Assembly: GCA_964019415.1 (NCBI GenBank)
Contig: OZ025878.1
Location: 4,158,512-4,222,511, forward strand
DNA length: 64,000 bases
Reading direction: 5' to 3'
DNA from: Ianthella basta
Lineage: Eukaryota; Porifera; Demospongiae; Verongiida; Ianthellidae
Shown piece after piece: positions 1 to 64,000 of the stretch. The translations under genes were made by a program, and so were the position numbers. The first letter of the stretch is position 1; every line of letters starts with the position of its first letter. Under the pieces are notes generated by a model. It made no database searches and was not told the origin of the DNA. It saw only the letters and a program-made list of their open reading frames with translations.

Positions 1-13
1 TCTTGATTTGCAG

Positions 14-3239
<3,226 letters not shown>

Positions 3240-3634
3240 ATTACTTCACAGCTTCATAGTTTCGTGCACAACTTACCCCTTGCACTTCTAAGCAACGTTA
3301 ACCTGCTAGTTTGTATATATAGCACTGCACTCGTGATTTAGACTTGGGTGATAACTGGTCTAGTAATAAGAGTTTATGGTCATTAAATCTGTATGAAGAT
3401 CAAGCAGATATAACACAGTGTGCATACAGCTGGTCAAAGTGCAACCAATATAATAGCTAGCTAGATAGCAGCCATGCAGGCCTATGCAGCTGTATATACA
3501 CGAGTAACTTTGTGAACCTCTCATGATCACCAACTAGGTCACATACATTCATAATTATATGTACTCTGTAGATCAATTAAATCATTACAAGAGATCACTA
3601 ATTCATCCATGATGCATGTCCATGCTATTGCCCG
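3240..3634. other. Convergent intergenic spacer with possible poly(A) signal
   Basis: This is the 3' flank shared by the + strand aminotransferase and the - strand methyltransferase. An ATTAAA hexamer at 3382-3387 could be the poly(A) signal of the + strand gene. No other feature is visible. Confidence 0.4.
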
Positions 3635-4453
3635 TCACTTCGCAGTTTTCTGTCTCTCCTTTGTGGCGACAAAACGGTATATCTCTTCAATTGGACTGAA
3701 CTCGGCTTTCCTCGCTCCATATGTACTGAATCTCTGCACTGCAAAACCACTCCGTGCAAGACCCCTATGCAACATCTCTTTGTCTATGTGAAAGGTATGG
3801 AGAGTCTTTTCATCCTGAGGGGTTACTTTATACCATGACTGCTTTGCATGTACTACAACTACAAAAAAGCCACCTTCCCTCAACAGATTGTTGCACTTTT
3901 GCAGCATACAGACAAGATCTTCTTCATCTTTTGCAACCACCTCAAAAGCACCGCTCATTACAAGCAGATCAAAGCCATCTTTAGGGACCTCCTCTGGGTG
4001 AAGGATCGGGTCGGCCGTCAGATCGCAAGTACACATCCGGCTTATCTTCTTACGAAGTTCATCCTCCCTCTGGGCTACTTTGGAGGCTGTGTCACCTGTG
4101 AGATCGCCTACACACTCTTTGACTGCGTACTCAAAGAAAGGGCTCCAGTTGAAAGCATTCGGAGATCTTTGTTTCCACAGCTCCACTTGCTCCAGGCAAG
4201 CCGGAACCAGGTCGGTGAAAACGACTCTCTTGATGTGTGGCTCGAGGCAGATAAGATTGAGGATGGAAGGCCCTCCCGCGATCTCCAGCGTCACTGCACC
4301 ACTTGCGTCCCAGTGCTGGTTGTAGTCTTGACAAAAGCTGTGCATGAAATCTAAGGTTTCGAATTTGCTGGCCAACATTTCTGGGCTGCCTTCCTTGGTA
4401 AATCGCATCCTCATATAACCCACGGGGTCAAAGTCGCTGTAGTCGGTGCTCAT
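3635..4453 (-). CDS. NNMT/PNMT/TEMT-family SAM-dependent N-methyltransferase
   Basis: This is an uninterrupted 272-residue reading frame starting at the ATG at 4453 (A at -3, good context). It matches the usual length of the nicotinamide / phenylethanolamine / thioether methyltransferase family (about 260-280 residues). Features read from the translation are the N-terminal YSDFDPVGYMRMRF segment typical of the family's lid, SAM motif I as LEIAGGPSIL (residues about 55-64, with GGP in place of the more common GSGP), the acidic end of strand 2 in VVFTDLVPACLEQVELW, the NAFNWSPFF box, the CDLTADP box after it, and LLREGGFFVVV near residue 190. Family members methylate small amines such as nicotinamide in the cytosol. 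The substrate here cannot be told from sequence. It lacks introns, unlike its neighbours, so an old retrocopy or intron loss is possible. It is convergent with the aminotransferase and in tandem with SAR1. Confidence 0.88.
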   Translation of the reverse strand: MSTDYSDFDPVGYMRMRFTKEGSPEMLASKFETLDFMHSFCQDYNQHWDASGAVTLEIAGGPSILNLICLEPHIKRVVFTDLVPACLEQVELWKQRSPNAFNWSPFFEYAVKECVGDLTGDTASKVAQREDELRKKISRMCTCDLTADPILHPEEVPKDGFDLLVMSGAFEVVAKDEEDLVCMLQKCNNLLREGGFFVVVVHAKQSWYKVTPQDEKTLHTFHIDKEMLHRGLARSGFAVQRFSTYGARKAEFSPIEEIYRFVATKERQKTAK

Positions 4454-4845
4454 CTTCCCAAAGGACTGCCGAAAAGGCGATGCTCAGATGTAAACCACTC
4501 AGAGCACAATAGATTAAATAATTGCGCAACCTTGAGTCACATGACGACGTGCATGCATGCCACGCACGTCATAGTGCTCATGATCACAAGCTAACGATCA
4601 CTCAAAGGGCATCTCGTACACATTCCACGCAGAGATATATATAAACATATTCAGCCATTCCACGTATACCAACTATACCTCTAATGGATACCCCAGCTCA
4701 CACTGCTTCTCAACTTCATTAAATTTGTACAGTTTTAAGCAATATCTAATTATAATAAATAATAATAATACAGATCTGATGTAGGCTCAGCATAGGTACT
4801 TAGCATGCATGAATGAAAATGAGACAAAAATATTAGCTTAACATT
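4454..4845. other. Intergenic spacer, methyltransferase to SAR1
   Basis: This 392-bp spacer lies between two - strand genes and must hold the SAR1 3' UTR and the methyltransferase promoter. An AT-rich run (about 4747-4775, TAATAATAA) is present. I see no clear TATA box or coding exon. Confidence 0.4.
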
Positions 4846-6951
4846 TTAGTCCAGATACTGTGCCAGCCACCTGAATCCCTCGCCATAGCCCTCACGCTTA
4901 CGTACAGAGCACATGAAGAGCTCAACAGGCCTACGCTGCAGATCCTTTTTCGGAACAGTTCCCTTTCCAGTGGTCACTCCTTGCAGGCCAAATACCTGCC
5001 TTAGCTCTTCTTCAGACGCAGCACCAGAGATGTCAATCTTGTTACCCAGGATGAGTACAGGTGCATCAGCAACTTGCTCATCAGCCATGAGACCAGCCAG
5101 CTCCACACACGATTCTTCAAATCTTGCCTTGTCATAAGCATCTATCATGAAAACAATGGCATCTACAGCTGGGAAGTAGTCCTTCCACACCCTGCGGGCA
5201 GTTCGGTGACCTCCTAGGTCAAAGGTTGTGAAGGTAACACCACCTAGCAAGGATAGGCAGGAAGGGTTGCAAGATGATAATATTAATAATATTGTATACA
5301 TCACTAAAATCAAAATACTAAAATAACGATGTCATGACATGACATGGGCTAATACATCACTGTATGACCTCAGCTCCAGTTGTCTTCAAGCCCACAAAGT
5401 AAGCTACTTGTTACTAGCCACTTCCCAAATCCCCTCTGCCACACAAAGTGGTATACTGCAGCATACCATGGTTGTATTGTACATTAACAAGAGGCGACTG
5501 CAAAGGCCACTTATGACACCCGACACTGAACACAGTCTAGCCATTAACACTGGCATAGGGACTGCAGGTACAAATCTGGTACACATACAGAATTGTGACT
5601 GGATTGTAGAAAGATGTCACAGAGAGTACATTAGTGCTTGTATCGTTTCAATTTACTGATGAACACAGGTTGTCAGAACATCTAATCAAGTTTAGTTCTG
5701 GCTAGCAGTTACAAATAAATCAGAGTACATACACATATAATTCAGCTTGTTTGTGTGTTTGCTTACTCTGCATTGCTACTACTCAAACACAACAAACACT
5801 GGTTAGGCTTGACTCACTGACGTGGGACACAGCATTATGGGAACCCTAACCGTAGTTTCATGTATTATATATCCAAACATTCAGCGATACGACAAAATCT
5901 CACTTTGAAAACAATTTAGGGGCTGCCTGCAGTATACAAAACAAGTCATTTACACAAGTATTGATATCTCGGTAATGCTCACACGTTTGCCAATCATCAT
6001 CCAGAGGAACACAGGCTGGAAGGCTAAGTTATTGTACGTATATATTCAACCATAGGTCCACTAACACAGGTGTTGGACAATCTATGTACTGTTCAATGAC
6101 TTCCAGAAAGTGATAAGAGAGCCTAAACGGACAGCTTGCTTACAATATACAGGAGATAGCTTAATACTACTTAATCCTGACAGCTGAGGTTTGAAAATTA
6201 TAAAGAAATCTGGGGTAACTTCGTGAAAACTCACTTTGTCAGTGCATATTTCTGACAGTTAAAAGTGGCTGATGCCCAACTTGTTTCACAGTTACTGGTA
6301 TTTATGTCCACCACACACAAGAACTGAAATGAGTTGAGGATGTACTGGCTGAAGTATCAGCATGTTTGACCGCGATCGAAAAATAGCGGTTGGGGTAACT
6401 CCGTGACCTTATTCACAATCAAGATAGTTTCACTGTCTGTCTCCGGACACACACTTCACATAAGGTAAAGTAGGGGTTTCCGAACAAGATGGGGGTTCCG
6501 AACACGGCGCCGCCTTCCACCTGTACTCGAAGGAACAGCTTCTCATTACGTCAGTCAACATATCGACTCCTGCGCTAACTGAGTACAAAAAAGCTGTTCT
6601 ACTGCGTACATATGAAAAGCGGCGCCGCTTTCAGAACCCCCATCTTGTTCCGCATCTCCTACCCCATCTCATTTAGGGCTACTCCGTTATCGAAGTCCGC
6701 GTAGGCTGTGCTCCACAAGGCCTATCTCCACACACTACAACAAACATGCAAGGTAAACGCGACTCACCAATACTGAGTTCTTCCTTCGTGGGATAAAGGG
6801 TCGGGGGGTGTTGCCCCAGTCGGTCATCTCGCAACATGTGAAGAAGTGTGGTCTTTCCAGCATTGTCCAGGCCTAAGAAAACGAGCTTACCACTCTTCTT
6901 CCACAGCCCAAGGTACTGAAGGACGCCAGAGAACCAATCCCAAATGAACAT
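4846..6951 (-). CDS. SAR1: SAR1-type small GTPase (COPII coat assembly), two exons
   Basis: SAR1 is the ER GTPase that recruits Sec23/24 and starts COPII vesicle budding. Exons are 6768-6951 and 4846-5243, joined inside a glycine codon (GT-AG, 1.5-kb intron), giving about 193 residues against the usual 198. Motifs in order: the amphipathic N-terminus [17 protein letters not shown], which inserts in the ER membrane; P-loop GLDNAGKTT; the switch I region (HPPTLYPT); DLGGH with the catalytic histidine of switch II; NKID base-recognition motif; and [15 protein letters not shown] near the end, specific to SAR1 as opposed to ARF. No myristoylation glycine is present at position 2, as expected. The start codon has A at -3. 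The promoter is squeezed between this ATG and the talin 3' end. The assignment is secure. Confidence 0.96.
6470..6662. repeat. Inverted repeat (MITE-like) in SAR1 intron
   Basis: Arms at 6470-6513 and 6619-6662 are imperfect inverted copies of about 44 bp (core GAACAAGATGGGGGTT and GGCGCCGC) around a loop of about 105 bp. The RNA of this intron could fold into a long hairpin. No target duplication was recognised. Confidence 0.65.
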
Positions 6952-7006
6952 CTTTCTCTCTGTCTGTAGTACAGTGCACGCGACGCGCTTCCCAACGTAT
7001 AAAAAA

Positions 7007-7014
7007 TGACGTCA
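7007..7014. promoter_or_regulatory. Palindromic CRE (TGACGTCA) upstream of SAR1
   Basis: A perfect TGACGTCA lies 56 bp upstream of the SAR1 start codon. This is the consensus site of CREB/ATF bZIP factors. In animals, COPII genes are controlled by bZIP factors of the unfolded-protein and CREB3 pathways, so the location fits; function is inferred. Confidence 0.55.
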
Positions 7015-7035
7015 CATCCAAGAACACACCCATTC

Positions 7036-7041
7036 TTTATT
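7036..7041 (-). terminator. Probable talin poly(A) signal (AATAAA)
   Basis: AATAAA on the - strand lies about 180 bp past the talin stop codon and only 22 bp from the CRE of the next gene, SAR1. It is the only canonical hexamer I saw between the talin stop and the SAR1 start. Confidence 0.6.
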
Positions 7042-7220
7042 GCCAGGGATTTACTTACTCATAACCACAAAGGCGTACAATATCCGCCGGAAACTAATCA
7101 GTTCACCTATATGTGAATATAAAGCTATCTGTATATATAAGAGTATCTACCTGGAAAACGAATCTCAAACTGCTAAATGTATATCGGTTGCTGTTATAAC
7201 GCTCTCTACAGGTAATAGAG

Positions 7221-60809
<53,589 letters not shown>

Positions 60810-61620
60810 TCCGAAACAGTCTCTACAAGATTAAAGTAAAATTTGTTCAAAGTGACATCATAGCGCAAAGAGTACCTAATTCAGTAGACCTCACCAGGAA
60901 TCGTCGCACGCAGAAGGGAGAGCCAGTTTCGCTTACGGAGAGAGAGTTTCTCTTAGACACTTAATAGGCGTTTCCCAGACAGGTCCGTATACCCACAATG
61001 CCAAATTTGTGGGTGTGGCACTTTCAGTAAATCCCTTCGCTCGTACCTCGGATATGCGCCACACCCCCAAAACTAGTCGAGCGCGCTAGACCCTCTTTCC
61101 GGGGCGCTTACATAGCGCCCGGGCTAGAGCAGTCTAGCCATAGACCCTACTAGATATAGACTTAACTAGGCGATCACATCGCGGGGTGAGCCTGAGCGAG
61201 ATTAGAATCTGGAAGCGCTGCAATTCCGTGGTTTCCATAATAGTTCTGAGGGGTCTAGTAAAAAGAACGGACCATACATTTGCCCGGGGCGCTTAGCGCA
61301 CGTTAGGTTTTACTTGATCCGTTCTGAGACCGCGCAAATGCAGAGGAACAGCGCATTTAGCTAGTGTGGCATTCTGTGCAGTGGGCCTACGGCCTTACGC
61401 CGTAACGCGGTGGGTAGCAAGGGTGCAATCAGCACTCCTGTTGTGCTATTGTTGTTGAGTTCAGCTCTTGTAGCTCCGGTTGGTCGTGCCGGATCTCCAT
61501 AGCCGCTAGTAGTCTGCGCCTAAGGCGTCATCTCTAAGCAAAGTTGAAAGCCTGAAGCTAAAGGAGTCGTGTGAGGGCTTGTAGGTGCCAGTGGTCGTCG
61601 ACTGGATAAGAAGTAATAAT
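60810..61620. promoter_or_regulatory. Talin 5' flank, GC/CpG-richer promoter candidate
   Basis: The ATG is preceded by an AG (about 60822-60823) that could close a 5'-UTR intron. From about 60.95 to 61.6 kb the DNA is richer in GC and CpG than its surroundings, as at many animal promoters. It also contains short inverted repeats (GTGGGTGTGGC / GCCACACCCCC; GGGGCGCTTACATAGCGCCCG). A TATA box was not seen. No transcription start can be placed. Confidence 0.4.
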
Positions 61621-61929
61621 TTGCCTTCGTTTCGTTCGCTTAATACAGTGCAAGCTACAATATACACCACTTATCTAAAGTAAATAAAATAATATAATAT
61701 AAATATATAAATAATTAATTCCCAGAAGGTTTGGCGCATATACTGAATGCATGCAGGATCATTAGCAGGATTGCTTAATTAGTCACAAAATGGAGGCAAT
61801 GTTTTGAACAATCACATTTTGGCACCAATTTGTAGGCATTTGCCGCTATGCTGGAGCAGAGCAGCACCCGCATGTACACTTGCTCAAAACTATCCAGCCA
61901 CAATATCAAGCTACTATACCACCACATAG

Positions 61930-62482
61930 GTAAATACAACCACCATCACCACCACCACAGTGGATCGAAGTTGCAATGAGCACACCAGTATATTATGTGC
62001 TAGAGCTGCAAGAAAACAGACCACCACATCAGGCGCTGCTACCACATACTACTACCACCACCACACAGTGCAAGTTACAATATTACGGCCACCACATGCA
62101 TTCCTAGATGAAAATAACCACCACCACCACCACCACACGGTGCAAGTTACAATGCATGCATTCAGTATATGCGCCATTGCTCTAGAAAAAAACACCACCG
62201 CCACCACCACACAGTGCAAGTTACAATATCACAGCCACCACCACCTGTGCCAGTAGAGTACCTGCGCTAGTTGATCATAGAAAAAGACCACCACCAGTGC
62301 AAGTTACAGTAGCCACCACCACATGTGCCAGTAGAGTATCTGTGCTAGTTGATCATAGAAAAAGACCACCAGTGCAAGTTACAGTGGCCCCGGGCCAGCA
62401 CACGCACCATTCGCACCACCACATGTGCCAGAAAGTAAATGCGCTCAATGGCTGAAGAAAAAGGCCACCAGTGCAAGTTACA
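61930..62482. repeat. CCACCA-rich minisatellite with CAGTGCAAGTTACA core
   Basis: Six copies of CAGTGCAAGTTACA (near 62068, 62140, 62212, 62297, 62371 and 62470) alternate with runs of ACC. Spacing is about 72-99 bp. Longer units share GTGCCAGTAGAGTA and GTTGATCATAGAAAAAGACC. Confidence 0.85.
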
Positions 62483-62639
62483 GCCAGTCAGAACCTGCAC
62501 CGCCGCCATTGGAGTGCATGCTGCAGCAAGCAAATGTAACTTGCCTAGGGACATGCCATTGAATTTCTTCCCATGCAACCTCAATTCCTCTCCCCCAAAA
62601 AACCTTGTGCACTTACATCAGGCCATGCACCTTATTCTG

Positions 62640-63015
62640 AACTGAGGCTACGTGAGAGGCTCCCTGTGCAGATGCAATGTGTCATGGATTGGTTCAGAGA
62701 GAAGGGAGTATCAACCTGGCTCACTGCACTGCCCCTGGAAGAGCTGGGTTTCAGTCTGCACAAGGGTACTTTCCGTGATGCTCTCTGTCTACGTATGGCT
62801 GGCAGCCTCCACACATACCATCTAACTGTGCATGTGGTAAGCAGCAAACAGTTGAGCATGCTCTCAGCTGCTCACATGGAGGGTTCCCAGCACTGAGACA
62901 CAATGACATCTGAGACATCGCAGCCAAGTGCCTTTCTGAAGTCTGCCACAATGTGGCAGTGGAACCAGAGCTGCAACCGTTGACTGGAGAGAGCCTGCAA
63001 CTGAGGACAGCCACT
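62640..63015 (+). mobile_element. Retroelement C-terminal fragment, + strand
   Basis: It reads VMDWFREKGVSTWLTALPLE, ELGFSLHKGTFRDALCLR and, in the next frame, HALSCSHGGFPALRHNDI and EVCHNVAVEPELQPLTGESL. This Zn-ribbon-like C-terminal region belongs to the same type of invertebrate retroelement as the adjacent - strand RT, but lies on the opposite strand. Confidence 0.75.
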
Positions 63016-63022
63016 TGCCTCC

Positions 63023-64000
63023 TCTTATAGCTCTTGTCTCTGCTGAGCTTTGACCTTGACCTTCAGGTTGTTTTGCTCCACTGCAACACTCTGTGGATAG
63101 CACCTATCCTGCTGCAGTATAAGGGCTGTCAGTGGGTGCTGTTACCCTTTGGGGAGCTGTTGAATTGGTGTCCAGCTGACTTGTAGAGATTCTGGATGCC
63201 AAGACCTCCAAGTCTCAGAAGTGCAAAGAGCTCTCTCTCTAGGTCAGTGAATCCAGTTCTGCCCATGAGAGCAGGCAGGAATCAGCTTCTTATAGCATTA
63301 TCTAGTGGCAGAAATAGATCACCAACATTTGGCACAGTCCTTGAGATGTAGTGAGGCCATGGGTCAACAAAGGCTACATGTGGTTGACTCAAAGCAATAG
63401 TGGCGAGTTGTTCCACCTCCTTTGTCCGTTCATTGACCTTTTCCGTCACATACACTTCTTCAAAACTCTTGGTTCCCAATGCTGCACCTAGATGCCTCTG
63501 GCCATCTATCATGACTCTAACCCCACTGTTGCCAAACACAGTCACTGTATGTTCATAGTGCTCTTCTTTCACAATGAGCCAAGACTTAGTGGCATTTGCT
63601 TGGTACCCTAAGTTCGGTCCAATCTCTCCTAGCTTAGTAAGATGGTCTATGTGCCATGGTGACACGAATGACAGACAACGTTCAAACCTACACATGGTAA
63701 GAAAAGAAAGGGGGAAGGGAAAAATGGCAGTGGATCAGTGGCTGTTGGCGATGACCAGTGACCGAGCAGCTAAAGGGTCAGCTAAAGATCTGGAGGTTGC
63801 CCGTGCTGGTCCGGTTCACTGCCATTTTCCCTTCCCCCCTTCTTTCCTTACCATGTGTAGTTTCACACATTGTTTTTCGCTTCTAGCTTGTCCCACCATT
63901 CCTTCAGATGGTGTAATTACCCCCTTGCTGTGGCGTCGTCTGCAAACCAGACTTGCCTCGCAGAGGTTGACTCTGCTAAATGATGTATAAGGGGTAGCGT
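63023..64000 (-). mobile_element. Retroelement RT, - strand, continuing past the right edge
   Basis: The - strand reads VWFADDATARG (catalytic FADD box) and HLKEWWDKLE near 63870-63980. After an inserted MITE it continues IDHLTKLGEIGPNLGYQANA (63282-63695 frame), KSWLIVKEEHYEHTV, GQRHLGAALGTKSFEEVYV, QPHVAFVDPWPHYISRTVPN, LFLPLDNAIRS, then LRLGGLGIQNLYKSAGHQF down to about 63023. Stops and frame changes make it inactive. The upstream part lies outside the window. Confidence 0.8.
63686..63862. repeat. MITE-like hairpin inserted in the RT
   Basis: Arms of about 40 bp (CATGGTAAGAAAAGAAAGGG at the left, inverted copy ending at about 63856) form a near-perfect inverted repeat around an 80-90 bp centre. 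It separates the FADD part of the RT from its thumb. Confidence 0.75.

Noticed and set aside
61930..62482. Possible CRISPR-like array
   Set aside because: Repeats are unequal in spacing, embedded in ACC runs and in an animal genome; this is a minisatellite.

Overview
The window is nuclear DNA of an animal, most likely an early-branching invertebrate such as a demosponge. The reasons are a metazoan-type full-length talin, dense GT-AG introns, short intergenic spaces and many decayed transposons of eukaryotic classes. The phylum is an inference from how far the proteins have diverged; no species can be named. There is nothing prokaryotic here.

Left edge (1-7 kb) holds three compact housekeeping genes. 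On the + strand is the 3' half of a class III PLP aminotransferase of the ethanolamine-phosphate / phosphohydroxylysine phospho-lyase type (14-3239), whose 5' end lies outside the window. On the - strand are a single-exon NNMT/PNMT-family methyltransferase (3635-4453) and a two-exon SAR1 small GTPase of the COPII coat (4846-6951).

From 7.2 to 60.8 kb the - strand is one gene, talin, the integrin-actin adaptor. I could trace 53 coding exons from ATG (60809) to stop (7221). All joins keep frame and sum to 7635 nt, or 2544 residues, almost the vertebrate length. FERM head F0-F3, linker, rod bundles R1-R13 and the C-terminal dimerisation helix can all be followed. One intron appears to be GC-AG. 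The talin poly(A) signal lies less than 100 bp from the SAR1 start codon, so the two genes are packed in tandem.

Talin introns, and the 61-64 kb flank, are the accessory part. They hold: a RT fragment and an endonuclease fragment of non-LTR elements; a second endonuclease/linker fragment and a separate RT with broken frames; a Penelope-like element with a GIY-YIG domain; two hAT remnants, one bounded by a perfect 8-bp target duplication; and five elements (E1-E5) whose inverted ends read TA-CCGTAT (CTGTAT at the left end of E4). Two of these five carry a HIRAN-like reading frame, and one is interrupted by a different element with a RecQ-like helicase fragment. There are also several MITE-like inverted repeats, minisatellites and a long (TG)n tract. 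The right end is an inverted patchwork of another RT family that runs off the window.

I found no convincing new multi-gene system. The most unusual objects are the TA-CCGTAT element family and the nested helicase-bearing element in the 50-56 kb region.
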